From NCBI GenBank assembly GCA_002346645.1, contig DEAD01000008.1, positions 229,492-288,057 of the forward strand: DNA of 58,566 nucleotides. The letters are read 5' to 3'. The notes under the pieces are model-generated. The model ran no database searches. It saw only the letters and a list, made by a program, of their open reading frames with translations, and had not been told where the DNA came from. The position numbers and the translations under genes are program-made. Below, one piece after another: positions 35,394-44,695 of the stretch. Numbering within the stretch: the first letter of the stretch is position 1; every line of letters begins with the position of its first letter. Source of the stretch: Dehalococcoidia bacterium UBA2991 (GTDB lineage Bacteria > Chloroflexota > Dehalococcoidia > Tepidiformales > Tepidiformaceae).

Positions 35394-37112
35394 CTATCCA
35401 GAAAGGACTGAAAGCTCAATGACAGAGGGATGCCTCTCGTCATGCAGTATGTACTGGAGCGCGGGCCATATTTCTGTCTCTGTCGCAATCTGCTCACCCG
35501 TGTTGGGATTAGCATCAAATCGCGGAAAGTTTGAGGAGGATACCTCGAGACGGATACAGTGACCTGAGGCGAAAACGATAGCTGTGCTCGCGAGATCTAT
35601 TTCGTAGCGAATAGGTTCCCCGGCAGGGACTTCAGAAGGCTCGCTGAAAGAATCGCGGAAGCGGGCTCTGATAATGCCGTCGCAAACAGAAACAGGACGA
35701 CCATCAGGAAAGACATCAACGAGCTTCGCGGTGAAGTCAGTATCCGGGGCATCAGTGACAGCCCAAAGAACAACTTTGACAGGACCAACAACCGCAAGGG
35801 GCTCAATCAGTGGTTCGGTCGTATAGCAAAGCACATCATCTCGAGCTTCGATACGAGACTGGTCCCGCGGACCAGGAAGGCCAATGTTTGCTTGCAAGAT
35901 GGGCCCGCCCTCGCTAGGCACAGGACGAAGGGGATCATAGAAGTAACGGTCAGGAATCTGGTCACCGGAGGCTGGGGAGCTGGACAGGACACCATCGCCT
36001 CGGTTGCTGTTGGCATTCCCGGGACTTTGCAGAAACAAACTCGTAGCTTGAGCTTCAGCGGGTGGCCAATGCTCAGATTCACACCATTCGTTTTTCCCCA
36101 TGAGGAAGTACCGGACAGGTGGTATATCCGTATCGATACCCTTCAAGTGTTTGTCTAGGAAGCGATTGTAGTCAGCGACGGCACCTGAGAAAGCAGCGGA
36201 TCCAGTAGGGCCAAAGTCTCTCTCGCCAAGGTAACGGTCGTAGTAGCTATGAGACCAGGGACCTAGCAGAAGATGTTGCTCAGAAGTGGACGAGGCCGTC
36301 ATCCCACAGAAGTTACGGACAGTGCCAATTCCAAAAATGTCAAACCACCCGCCAACATGGAACATAGGGATCTCATAGCGGGAGTAATCATCGGAATGTT
36401 GCAGGGCTTCCCAATATTCATCGCGTTTATCGTGACTAAGCCAGTCTCGGTACCAAGGTGCGATGGCTGGTTGAGAGAGGCCAGGCATCGCAGCCAGAGG
36501 GCGGCTATTAATGGTTTCTTCAGGAGAGAGCAATGCCTGACTAATGGCAGCCAGATGCTCTGGATCGAGTCCTCGCTCACGCCCTAGGGCTTGAGCAGCA
36601 GCAAGGCCGAGGCCCCAAAAGGTAGTGAAGCCAAGCTGCAGAGCACCCCCCTGGTAGGTCCAGCCATCAAAATAGTCATCAGCGGTGATTATGGGGATTG
36701 CACACTTGAGAGAAGGAGGGTTCGCCTTAGCAGCCAACAGGGTAGTAGCACCTACATATGAAGGCCCATAAATCCCGACCCCACCATCGCACCAAGGCTG
36801 AGCAGCGAGCCACTCTACGGAATCGTAGCCGTCATCAGCCTCGTTAACGAAGGGATTGAAGTCTCCCTCGGAGGAAAAGCGGCCCCGCACATCCTGTACC
36901 GCAACAGCGTAACCGCGCTCCGCTAGTTTTAGTGCGGCAGGCATGATTGGGAGAGCAGCAGCAGCGAATACTTCCTTGTCATAGGGAGTACGCGTGATGA
37001 TGCCTGGCACAGGACTACCATCGGCGGGACGAAAGATGTCGGCATATGTCACAACACCGTCGCGAAGAGGAATAGGAATATTCTTTTCAACCAGGACACG
37101 CGATACGGTCAT
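35394..37112 (-). CDS. CocE/NonD-family hydrolase (copy 2)
   Basis: A 572-residue serine hydrolase with opening IPIPLRDGVVTYADIFRP, VQDVRGRFSSEGDF, nucleophile IYGPSYVG, and C-terminal jelly-roll ending SGHCIRLEVSSSNFPRFDAN. It cleaves an ester or amide bond. An AGGAGG site fixes the ATG at 37112. Copies 2 and 3 (56617) look closer to each other than to copy 1. It lies 11 bp from a convergent gene and 10 bp downstream of the next start codon region, tightly packed with an aldo/keto reductase on the same strand, probably one operon. Confidence 0.92.
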   Translation of the reverse strand: MTVSRVLVEKNIPIPLRDGVVTYADIFRPADGSPVPGIITRTPYDKEVFAAAALPIMPAALKLAERGYAVAVQDVRGRFSSEGDFNPFVNEADDGYDSVEWLAAQPWCDGGVGIYGPSYVGATTLLAAKANPPSLKCAIPIITADDYFDGWTYQGGALQLGFTTFWGLGLAAAQALGRERGLDPEHLAAISQALLSPEETINSRPLAAMPGLSQPAIAPWYRDWLSHDKRDEYWEALQHSDDYSRYEIPMFHVGGWFDIFGIGTVRNFCGMTASSTSEQHLLLGPWSHSYYDRYLGERDFGPTGSAAFSGAVADYNRFLDKHLKGIDTDIPPVRYFLMGKNEWCESEHWPPAEAQATSLFLQSPGNANSNRGDGVLSSSPASGDQIPDRYFYDPLRPVPSEGGPILQANIGLPGPRDQSRIEARDDVLCYTTEPLIEPLAVVGPVKVVLWAVTDAPDTDFTAKLVDVFPDGRPVSVCDGIIRARFRDSFSEPSEVPAGEPIRYEIDLASTAIVFASGHCIRLEVSSSNFPRFDANPNTGEQIATETEIWPALQYILHDERHPSVIELSVLSG

Positions 37113-37154
37113 GATTAGGCCTCCTGCCTGCTGCATCGTACGCGCGCAGTAGGG

Positions 37155-38102
37155 CTAGGCGGGAACAGGCGAGGATGGATGGAGCAGACCAGCCTCTTTT
37201 AGGTCGGCCCAAAAATCGCTGGGGATAGCAACCTCAACCATACGAATATTCTCTTCAACCTCCACCACGGAAGCTGCTCCTGGAATAACAGCGGCAACAG
37301 CTGGATGGGCGAGGACAAACTGCAAAGCAGCAGCCTTAAGTGATACACCATGGCGATCGCAGATCGCCTTGATGGCGCGGGCATGCTCCAGCATCTTGGT
37401 GGGCGCGATTCCGTAGTTGTAATTAGCATCCTCGCTCAAATCAGAAGCGAGGATGCCACTGTTGTAGGGACCTCCTGCGATAACGCTAATGTCATTCGCT
37501 TCGCAATAAGGGAGGAAAGCTAAAAGGGCATCTTGCTCAAGGAGGGTGTAGCGACCAGCAAGAAGGAAGCAGTCCAAAGGAAGTTCTTCGGCAAATCTTA
37601 GTTCCATCTCCCACTGGTTCATTCCAGCGCCAATAGCTTTGACAAGACCCTGTTCACGCAGCTCGATGATGGCGGGGAAAGCCTCCCGTATGGCCTGTTC
37701 CGGATAATCATCAGGATCATGAACGAAGAGGATATCTATTCGATCGAGGCCCAAGCGCTTAAGGCTACTTTCGAAAGACCGAAGCACACCATCACGACTG
37801 AAATCGAAGCTCCAAGGCTCCGAACCACCTACATCCTGCTGAAGGACCCGACCCACCTTAGTAGAAAGGACAAACTGTGAGCGATCGAGATGGGCTAAGG
37901 GGCCGCTATAGCGACGCTCACTTTCGCCAAGCCCATACATTGGTGCAGTATCAAAATAGCCCAGACCCAGCTGCGCAGCACGGGCGACAAGCTCTTCGGC
38001 TTCAGAAAAGGAAGCATCTCGGGCAAGGAAGACGCCTCCAAGTCCTAGACAGGTAACCTCTAGCCCCGTCAGTCCGATGCCGCGAGTATCAGTGGCCTTC
38101 AT
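37155..38102 (-). CDS. Aldo/keto reductase, D-threo-aldose dehydrogenase-like
   Basis: A 315-residue aldo/keto reductase of the aldose 1-dehydrogenase (L-fucose dehydrogenase) type: FDTAPMYGLGESERR with Asp and Tyr, LSTKVGR with Lys, ILFVHDPDD with His, then NQWEMELRF and AGRYTLLEQDALL, characteristic of that group. It would oxidise a sugar to its lactone, or reduce a carbonyl. The ATG at 38102 is chosen: no ribosome site, but TATCAT lies exactly 8 nt upstream; a TTG at 38120 is the alternative. It precedes the CocE gene with a 42-bp gap. Confidence 0.9.
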   Translation of the reverse strand: MKATDTRGIGLTGLEVTCLGLGGVFLARDASFSEAEELVARAAQLGLGYFDTAPMYGLGESERRYSGPLAHLDRSQFVLSTKVGRVLQQDVGGSEPWSFDFSRDGVLRSFESSLKRLGLDRIDILFVHDPDDYPEQAIREAFPAIIELREQGLVKAIGAGMNQWEMELRFAEELPLDCFLLAGRYTLLEQDALLAFLPYCEANDISVIAGGPYNSGILASDLSEDANYNYGIAPTKMLEHARAIKAICDRHGVSLKAAALQFVLAHPAVAAVIPGAASVVEVEENIRMVEVAIPSDFWADLKEAGLLHPSSPVPA

Positions 38103-38110
38103 GCTTCTTG

Positions 38111-38116
38111 ATGATA
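38111..38116 (-). promoter_or_regulatory. -10-like box TATCAT before aldo/keto reductase
   Basis: TATCAT ends 8 nt before the ATG at 38102, with no Shine-Dalgarno sequence. An inverted repeat lies about 55 nt further upstream (38171-38198). Confidence 0.5.
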
Positions 38117-38170
38117 GCAACTGCCGTCACACCAGAAATAGGGGAAGGATTCAAGAGCGCCTGTAACTCA

Positions 38171-38198
38171 AGTTTTAGGTCTTCTGAGACCTAAAACT
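38171..38198. repeat. 12-bp inverted repeat between P450 and aldo/keto reductase genes
   Basis: Arms 38171-38182 and 38187-38198 are exact reverse complements with a TCTG centre. It lies between the stop of the upstream P450 gene and the aldo/keto reductase promoter on the minus strand. No T-run follows, so an operator or a processing hairpin is as likely as a terminator. Confidence 0.75.
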
Positions 38199-38234
38199 AA
38201 TGCCGGTAGTTCAGAGCCAGCCTGATGAATGGAC

Positions 38235-39593
38235 CTAATGCCTAAGAGGTTCGAATTGGAGCGGCAGATCTTCAAGGCCACGAACCACATACCAGGCAGG
38301 CCAACGAGGTTCAAACTTTCCTTCATCAATACGAATGTCACCCATCCGAAAAAGAAGGGTCTCGAAGGCCAAACGGCCCTCAAGACGGGCAAGGGGCTGG
38401 CCGGGGCAAAAGTGAGGGCCATGGCCGAAGGCGACGCTGTGACGAGCATTCACCCGTTGGGGATCGAAGTTGAAAGGCTTTTCAAAGTTCTCTGGGTCAC
38501 GGTTTGCAGCAGCGTAGACGAGCCAGACAACCGAGCCAGCAGGGATCTGAACCCCATCAACTACCGAGTCTCTCTTCGCAAAGCGAAAAAGCCCCTGTAC
38601 AGGGGAAGCGAAGCGCAAGACCTCGTCGATAAATGCTGGAATCTCAGAAGGTTGTTCCCGCAGGCGATTCTGAAGGTCAGGGTGCTCAGCCAGAAGTTGC
38701 ATAGCATTAGTCAGTAGATCGGTGGTAGTGCCAAGCCCAGCCCCATAGACAACATTGGAAACTTCCACCAACTCTTCAACTGCAGGCAAAGTTCCGTCGC
38801 GAAAACGGGCTGTTGCAATTTGCGTAAGGATATCCGCCTGCGGATGAGTACGACGATCATGCATATACTCGAGGAACTGACGATCGTTGGGGGTAAGCGA
38901 GTCGACCGGATCGCTTCCCGGAACTCGCTCGTTGCGGATACGCTCCCTCATTGCAGTGTTATCGCTCTGATCAGGCCGAGAGGTGGTACCCGCTTCACTA
39001 CGCTTCCGGAATTGCTCACGTAGTCGTCTTTGCTCCTCTCGGGGGATACCAAAGAGCTCTGTGATCACGAAGAAGGGAAATAGGGACGAAAACTGAGACA
39101 CGAACTCGACCTTGCCATCAGAAACAAAGTCCTCAGCCAGCTCAACGGCCATTTCACGAAGCCTCGGCTGGATTTCCTTCTGACGAGACTGGGTGAAAAG
39201 ACGATTGGCAACAGAACGAAGATCTGTGTGTCGCGGTGGATCGGCAGTTAGCACCGGGATAAAGCCGAAGGGGGTCTCCTTCCGCCACTCCTCGAGCTCT
39301 TCACTCACATCAGCTTGGCCGAAGGGGCAGCCTTCAGGACGCTGTGGGAGAACATCGACAGCCCAGGGACCGTAGGCAGAGACGGCCGCAGAAAATTCAT
39401 CAGTCCGCTGCGAAATCTCAAGAATATCGGCATATCGAGTGACTACGAAAACACCGTAACCGGGTTCCCGGACGATAGGCCCACGTTTACGGGCAGCTTC
39501 GTAAAACGGGTGGGGATCTGCCAGAACCTGCGGATCAGCATCGAAGAATCGAGCGCTTTCGAAATCAGGAAGCGGGCTGCCAGAGTGGCTCAT
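38235..39593 (-). CDS. Cytochrome P450 (copy 4)
   Basis: P450 of 452 residues with ExxR as EVLR and haem loop FGHGPHFCPG with Cys396. The I-helix reads AGLGTTT: the acid of the usual acid-alcohol pair is Gly, so proton delivery must differ, as in some specialised P450s. It opens with a segment on DPHPFYEAARKRGPIV. The ATG at 39593 lacks a ribosome site and has TACAAT exactly 6 nt upstream; TTG at 39635 is a weaker choice. It diverges from an SDR gene with about 100 bp between them. Different from the other three copies. Confidence 0.94.
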   Translation of the reverse strand: MSHSGSPLPDFESARFFDADPQVLADPHPFYEAARKRGPIVREPGYGVFVVTRYADILEISQRTDEFSAAVSAYGPWAVDVLPQRPEGCPFGQADVSEELEEWRKETPFGFIPVLTADPPRHTDLRSVANRLFTQSRQKEIQPRLREMAVELAEDFVSDGKVEFVSQFSSLFPFFVITELFGIPREEQRRLREQFRKRSEAGTTSRPDQSDNTAMRERIRNERVPGSDPVDSLTPNDRQFLEYMHDRRTHPQADILTQIATARFRDGTLPAVEELVEVSNVVYGAGLGTTTDLLTNAMQLLAEHPDLQNRLREQPSEIPAFIDEVLRFASPVQGLFRFAKRDSVVDGVQIPAGSVVWLVYAAANRDPENFEKPFNFDPQRVNARHSVAFGHGPHFCPGQPLARLEGRLAFETLLFRMGDIRIDEGKFEPRWPAWYVVRGLEDLPLQFEPLRH

Positions 39594-39599
39594 GTCACG

Positions 39600-39605
39600 A
39601 TTGTA
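39600..39605 (-). promoter_or_regulatory. -10-like box TACAAT before P450 copy 4
   Basis: TACAAT ends 6 nt before the ATG at 39593, with no ribosome site; a leaderless message is likely. Confidence 0.5.
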
Positions 39606-39691
39606 GCGGTATGGACGAGGTGGAAGCGCTGGCAAAGCCGAGGCTCATCACTCAGAATCGGCTGGTTCACTTAAACATTGGAGGTTCGACG

Positions 39692-40471
39692 ATGCAACTC
39701 GAAGGACAGGTAGCAGTCATTACAGGTGGGGCCGAGGGGATTGGGCGAGGCTTTGCCGTAGCCTTTGCCGAACAGGGCGCGAACGTGGCCTCGCTAGACA
39801 TCGATGCAATCAGCAACCAAGAAACAATCCGCCAAGTCCGAGAGAAGGGCTCCGACGGACTAGCAATCGACTGTGACGTAGCCGACAAAAATCAAGTTCG
39901 GCGGGCATTTAACAGCGTAGTGCAACGCTTTGGGCGAATAGACATACTCGTGAACAATGCCGCGGTATGGGTGGACACAGCACTCACTTCGGGAACATAT
40001 GACACACAAGCAGTGGCTTTCGAAGACTCGATGGACATCTGCACTTTGGGAAGTTTCTACTGTGCCCTAGCTGCTGTCCCTGCCATGCAATCACAGGGAG
40101 GTGGAACGATTCTGAACGTGATCACTGAGCACATTCACGAGGGACACTTGATTACGGGGATGGCACCTGCAACTGGTTACGACTGCGCTAAATGGGCACA
40201 GTGGCGATTAACAGAGACGTGGGCAGCAGAGCTAAAGCCTCATAACATCCGGGTCAACGCTCTCTGCATGGGGGCAACGGACTCTCCTATGTTCCGGGCA
40301 ACCCACGACAGCCCAGCGGAAGTGATGCCAACTGACATCGCACAGGCAGCGCTAAACATTCTTGCCCACGGACAGGACGGGCCAACTGGCGAGTCCTACT
40401 TGTTTGCAGCATCAGGAACCTCCCGCGAACAAAGCTTGCGTGAAATCGCTGCGCTTGCACCCGGAGGTTAA
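39692..40471 (+). CDS. Short-chain dehydrogenase/reductase (copy 1)
   Basis: Classical SDR of 259 residues: TGGAEGIGRG cofactor loop, NNAAVW, and the active-site YDCAK. The usual catalytic Ser before it is not obvious; the segment reads NVITEHIHEG, with Thr and a longer loop. It oxidises an alcohol or reduces a ketone. GGAGG sets the ATG at 39692; an open frame from 39611 overlaps the divergent P450 start. A VOC-type gene follows 11 bp downstream, so the two form an operon. Confidence 0.9.
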   Translation: MQLEGQVAVITGGAEGIGRGFAVAFAEQGANVASLDIDAISNQETIRQVREKGSDGLAIDCDVADKNQVRRAFNSVVQRFGRIDILVNNAAVWVDTALTSGTYDTQAVAFEDSMDICTLGSFYCALAAVPAMQSQGGGTILNVITEHIHEGHLITGMAPATGYDCAKWAQWRLTETWAAELKPHNIRVNALCMGATDSPMFRATHDSPAEVMPTDIAQAALNILAHGQDGPTGESYLFAASGTSREQSLREIAALAPGG

Positions 40472-40482
40472 GAGGGAAAACG

Positions 40483-41307
40483 ATGACAGAACCGCAAGCG
40501 CACCATGGTGTGACGGTCAGCAATCTAGAGGCGATAACAGCAGCTATCGCCTCCATCGGATTCACGGCAATCGAAGGGGGCGCAAGCGAACCACGTATTT
40601 ACCGCAACGAGGAAAACGACCCCATCGGACAAATGATTGCTCCCATACTAGGCGACGAGATTCGCACGTGGTTCGTTGGGAACACAACTACGGGACAGCA
40701 ACTGGACCTGGTGGAACTAACAGCGGAGAGAAGCCGCCTGGAACGCCCAGGGGATACTCCCGCACAGGGGGACCTGACGATAGGCCTCTCGACGGACAAT
40801 CCAGACGGGGCCTATCGTGCCATGAGGGAAGCTGCTCCAGAGTTAGAGTGGTCGGAGCCAGAACCCATCCCAGAGGAGTCTGGCCTAGTGTTCACCCTGG
40901 ATAGTCAACGCTACATACTGACGCAGGGCCCTCCTTTCGCATACATCCATTACGCGCGTTCCGGCTTCGCAACCGCTTGGAGATTCTTCCAACGAGTGCT
41001 CGGCTACCGACTTACATCACTATCGACTCTTGGGACCGGTGATGAACGTTGGTCCTTGGAAGGCGGCGGCGGGCGAGTGGAGCTTGTCGTTGAGGAAGGA
41101 ACACCAGTAGCAACTCAGGAAGCGGGTAAACGCTACCTCGGATCAAACCACTTTCGACTACTAAACGCCGACCTTAAAGCAATCGCTGGAAGAGTTGAAT
41201 CGAGTGGTTCTGGAAAGTGGTTCTTCCCTCCCAACAAAGAGGGATTCGCCCAAATTATCGGACCGACGGGCGAGTTCATTGAACTGTACGACCACTCAGC
41301 TTCATGA
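40483..41307 (+). CDS. VOC/glyoxalase-family protein
   Basis: A 274-residue protein with two vicinal-oxygen-chelate-like halves. The C-terminal half is clearer: ARSGFATAWRFFQRVLGYRL, then GGGRVELVVEEG, SNHFRLL and GPTGEFIELYD, where the His and Glu could be metal ligands. The family includes glyoxalases, extradiol dioxygenases and isomerases that need a divalent metal. GAGGG precedes the ATG. It is 11 bp after an SDR gene and likely acts on its product or on a related diol or ketone. Exact activity unknown. Confidence 0.75.
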   Translation: MTEPQAHHGVTVSNLEAITAAIASIGFTAIEGGASEPRIYRNEENDPIGQMIAPILGDEIRTWFVGNTTTGQQLDLVELTAERSRLERPGDTPAQGDLTIGLSTDNPDGAYRAMREAAPELEWSEPEPIPEESGLVFTLDSQRYILTQGPPFAYIHYARSGFATAWRFFQRVLGYRLTSLSTLGTGDERWSLEGGGGRVELVVEEGTPVATQEAGKRYLGSNHFRLLNADLKAIAGRVESSGSGKWFFPPNKEGFAQIIGPTGEFIELYDHSAS

Positions 41308-41408
41308 GCTGGGAGAACATAGAACTTCTGGGAAAACCCATTAGGTAGAGCGAGTGTTTGAGTTACCAGTAGAAGGCAACCGTTTCAAAAGAGTTAGCTC
41401 AGTAGGCC

Positions 41409-42749
41409 TTAAGCCTCTCGATCAGGCTCGATTTTGTAGGTGACAAGAGGATTGCCTTCACTGCCAAGGGTCACAAGAGGGCGGACAAATATCAGCATGA
41501 GGATAAGGAGGCCGAAGGGGATAGCGCCCATGATAAAGAGCGCCTCGCGGTCTCCTATAGCATCAGCTAATGCACCCGAATAAACCCAGTTGAGCTGCAT
41601 GAACTGAAGGACCATGAAGTAGACCGCAAGGACGCGACTGCGGAGCTGGGCAGGCACGCGAATCTGAAGGATAGTCATCATGGCAACCATCCAGAATGGG
41701 GAACTTATTCCCATAAAGAATTCGGCGGTGAGGCTAAGCGCAAACCAGGGAGAGACTGCAAACACGAGCATGCAGCCGCACCAATCGAGAGGTGCCAGTA
41801 ACAGGGTAAGCCCCTTTAGCTTGAGCCGGTCCCCAAGACCAACGACAACTAAAGAGCCCACAAGACTTCCCAAACCGAAGGCCCCTTGAAGGAAGCCGAA
41901 GCGCCAAGCACCGTCAAGGCCCCAGGATCCAGCGTCTAGGATTTCCTTCGCGAAAATGGGACGAAGAAGGAGAATCGCGCCGGCGAAAAGGGTGATGAAG
42001 GTAGCCGGCATCAGAACCCAGATTAGGAGGCGGTCCCGGCGGAGGTGGCGAACCGTTTCGACAATGTCAGTCGTGAAAGAGATCGAGGATGTAATAGCTC
42101 CCTCCGTCTTACCCTTTATAGGAATAGCGAAAAGGAGCAGACAGCCAACAACGAAGCCTGCTGCACCAATGAGATACGTAGCCTGAACCCCCACGGCTCC
42201 TATAAGAATGCCGCCAGTCGCAGGGCCTGCAAATTGCAGGACACCTGTAACCATCGCTATCAGAGCTACAGCTGTTGCCAGTCGTCTCGGTCCTACAAGA
42301 TCGTAGACGTAGCTTTGGGTAGCTGGCTGACTCAGGGCAAGGAAGCCTGCCTCGAAACCCACAGCGACGAGCACAATCCAGACCTGAGCTTCTCCAAGAA
42401 GAACCAGAACCCCCATAGAGACCGCTACCGCGGCGAGACCAAAGCGTCCAAATATGAGGAGGTCTCGACGGGCAGTGCGATCCGAAATGACACCGGCATA
42501 CGGTGAGAGAACGATTACCACAACCGCATGGATACCGCCCATCAGACCGATAACGACACGAGAGTCCGTAAGGTCAGTCAGGAGCCACTGGGCACCCTGA
42601 AGAATTAGCCCCTGGCCAAGGAAAAAAAGTGCATTGCTCCAGAAGTAACGAGCAAAACTCGAGTCGCGAAAGGAGTCCCCGGCAGCCCGGAACGTATCTC
42701 GCAGGCCAAGGGGTTCAGCTGAATTAGTAGAAGCGGCTTCCTGCGCCAC
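41409..42749 (-). CDS. MFS exporter (MFS_3/EntS-like)
   Basis: Twelve-span major facilitator of 446 residues. It shows GLMGGIHAVVVIVLSPYAGV, DRTARRDLLIFGR between TM2 and TM3 (the DRxGRR-type motif), and a symmetric second half. The overall form is of the enterobactin-exporter or macrolide-efflux class, so export of a small molecule is likely. The start at GTG 42749 is favoured because AAGGA lies 7 nt before it; GTG at 42755 is the other choice. It lies alone on the minus strand, about 110 bp from an alpha/beta hydrolase read in the same direction. Confidence 0.85.
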   Translation of the reverse strand: MAQEAASTNSAEPLGLRDTFRAAGDSFRDSSFARYFWSNALFFLGQGLILQGAQWLLTDLTDSRVVIGLMGGIHAVVVIVLSPYAGVISDRTARRDLLIFGRFGLAAVAVSMGVLVLLGEAQVWIVLVAVGFEAGFLALSQPATQSYVYDLVGPRRLATAVALIAMVTGVLQFAGPATGGILIGAVGVQATYLIGAAGFVVGCLLLFAIPIKGKTEGAITSSISFTTDIVETVRHLRRDRLLIWVLMPATFITLFAGAILLLRPIFAKEILDAGSWGLDGAWRFGFLQGAFGLGSLVGSLVVVGLGDRLKLKGLTLLLAPLDWCGCMLVFAVSPWFALSLTAEFFMGISSPFWMVAMMTILQIRVPAQLRSRVLAVYFMVLQFMQLNWVYSGALADAIGDREALFIMGAIPFGLLILMLIFVRPLVTLGSEGNPLVTYKIEPDREA

Positions 42750-42861
42750 AAGCACATCCTTGAGTAGGGTGGAGGCGCTGACTCCATCCAGAGAGCAACT
42801 AGGCTACCGCCATTACCCTAACACTAGCCGCGACCATCAGGCCCTGGTGCGAAAACGAATA

Positions 42862-43695
42862 TCAATTAGGAAGGGAATCGAGGAAGGAAACAATCTCTCG
42901 AGCTAGTTTCTGGGGATTTTCTTGCCAAAAGTTGCGCTCCGGACCAATGTGGAGACGACAGTCTGGAATATGCTCGGCAAGAAGCTTGGCAGACCGGATC
43001 GGATGGAGCGGGTCGTCAGGGTGAGCAAACACGACCACTGGAATCTCAATAGAGGCATATTCAGCCGTACTGCGTGACCTATGCTCTTGAAGGCCACGAA
43101 TAATAGGCCCGATGGTGCGGGGATTCTGCGAACGGAGCATCTCCATACCCCGGACACTGCCAGCCTCAGCAAGGGCAGGCATTTTCGCCACCATGTCAGC
43201 AGTCCCAGAGAGGCCAAAGGACTCAATCGCAGTCCCAAGCGAGGCCAGCATGCGGAGAGCTTCCATCTCTGCCTGATCACGGGTCTCACGAGGACCCAAT
43301 GGCGGTGGCGCAATAAGCACCAGCGCACGTGCTACCCGAGGGCGTTCAATAGCAATCCAGAGAGCAGCAGCAGCACTCATGGAAGCACCCCCAAGGATCG
43401 GGCGCTCCCCACCCACTTCACCAGCCAGAGCAAGCATGTCTTCGCCAAATTTCTGCCAAGAATATCCCTCTGGCTTGTCAGGACCTTCGGACTCGCCATG
43501 ACCACGCGCATCGTAGAGAAGGATGCGATAGCGATCTGAGAGAACATCAAGAGCCTCGGGATGATCAGCGTACTGGGCAAGCGAAGCAAAGATGCCATGC
43601 CCAATTACTGCAAGGGGTGCGTCTGCCTTGCCGTATTGACGAAAGCGGAGCTCGAAGCCATCAATCTCAGCGAACTGATCAGTCACGATTTCCAT
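42862..43695 (-). CDS. Alpha/beta hydrolase
   Basis: A 277-residue alpha/beta hydrolase with oxyanion strand VIGHGIF, YDARGHGESEGP (typical of the meta-cleavage product or esterase type), and a nucleophile elbow GGASMS (Ser105), where the usual last Gly is Ser. The acid and histidine fit VFAHPDDPLHP and the end segment. The start at ATG 43695 is chosen on domain extent; further upstream frames would overlap the divergent N-acetyltransferase. It could cleave a ring-fission product or an ester; no close family is certain. Confidence 0.85.
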   Translation of the reverse strand: MEIVTDQFAEIDGFELRFRQYGKADAPLAVIGHGIFASLAQYADHPEALDVLSDRYRILLYDARGHGESEGPDKPEGYSWQKFGEDMLALAGEVGGERPILGGASMSAAAALWIAIERPRVARALVLIAPPPLGPRETRDQAEMEALRMLASLGTAIESFGLSGTADMVAKMPALAEAGSVRGMEMLRSQNPRTIGPIIRGLQEHRSRSTAEYASIEIPVVVFAHPDDPLHPIRSAKLLAEHIPDCRLHIGPERNFWQENPQKLAREIVSFLDSLPN

Positions 43696-43823
43696 AGCAT
43701 TTACCAACACGTTAGATATGGCCAGTTTGACAACCGAACCCCGCGCTCGGAGCATGATCACCATCCCAACCGAGGGGTGGCAACCTGCTACTGCGATCTG
43801 CTGACGCCCTTGGGGGCAATGCG

Positions 43824-44651
43824 TTGGATGCGTACCTCGACCGTATCGGGCTGGACACGAGACCAGCAATTGACGAGGAAGGGTTGCGAGCTATCCACCG
43901 CGCGCAATATTTCTCCATCCCATTTGAAAACCTCGATATTCACCTGGGACGACGGTATTCCTTCGATACTCACCACCTCGTTACAAAAATGATAAGTCGC
44001 AAGCGGGGCGGCTTTTGCTACGAATTGAATTTGCTACTAGCAGCAGCCCTGCGGGGCCTCGGATTCGAGGTAGATGTGATGGAGGGGCGCATGAGAAAAC
44101 GAGAGGGTGGCTTTGGTCGCCCTTTCGACCACATGACACTTCGCGTCGCGATTGAAGGGAATCATTGGTTGGCAGATGTGGGAAACGGAGAGACATTCCA
44201 GCAGCCACTCCCATGGGACGGTAGCTGGACACCACAAGAGCGGGGAGGGGAATACCGTGTAATCCTTCGTGAAGAAGAGGCGCTAGAGAATGAGCAGCCG
44301 GCAGACTTAGAACAGAACTGGAAAGTCCAATTTAGGCCAAACCAGGAAGCAGAAGAAGAAGTGGTCTACAACTTCCGTTCGGCTAGGACTACTGCAAAGG
44401 ATTTTCTACCAATGCTGACCTTTCACACGACCTCTAAGAAGTCACAGTTCACCAAAGGGTGGATAGTGACCCGTCCACTAGAGGAAGGAGGCCGGATCAC
44501 TGCAGCAAGGGGGCTGCTGATGACAACCCGAGATGGAAAGATGGAGCGCCAAGCAATTCGGTGTGCCAGCGAGTTGGAGCACATCCTAGCGGAGGACTTC
44601 AACATGCTTCCGGTAGCAGTACCACCATCTTGGTTCAACCGCCGAAGCTAG
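43824..44651 (+). CDS. nat: Arylamine N-acetyltransferase
   Basis: NAT-fold enzyme of 275 residues with the catalytic triad Cys65 (RGGFCYELN), His103 (FDHMTLRV) and Asp118 (LADVGNG). It transfers an acetyl or other acyl group from CoA to an arylamine, hydrazine or related amine; in actinobacteria NAT is tied to sterol catabolism and to amine detoxification. The start is TTG at 43824 with only a weak G-rich stretch upstream. It stands divergent to the alpha/beta hydrolase and converges on a metallophosphoesterase gene 44 bp away. Confidence 0.93.
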   Translation: MDAYLDRIGLDTRPAIDEEGLRAIHRAQYFSIPFENLDIHLGRRYSFDTHHLVTKMISRKRGGFCYELNLLLAAALRGLGFEVDVMEGRMRKREGGFGRPFDHMTLRVAIEGNHWLADVGNGETFQQPLPWDGSWTPQERGGEYRVILREEEALENEQPADLEQNWKVQFRPNQEAEEEVVYNFRSARTTAKDFLPMLTFHTTSKKSQFTKGWIVTRPLEEGGRITAARGLLMTTRDGKMERQAIRCASELEHILAEDFNMLPVAVPPSWFNRRS

Positions 44652-44695
44652 CCCATAAACAATAGATATCTTGCTTTAGCAACAAGGATGGGCCA

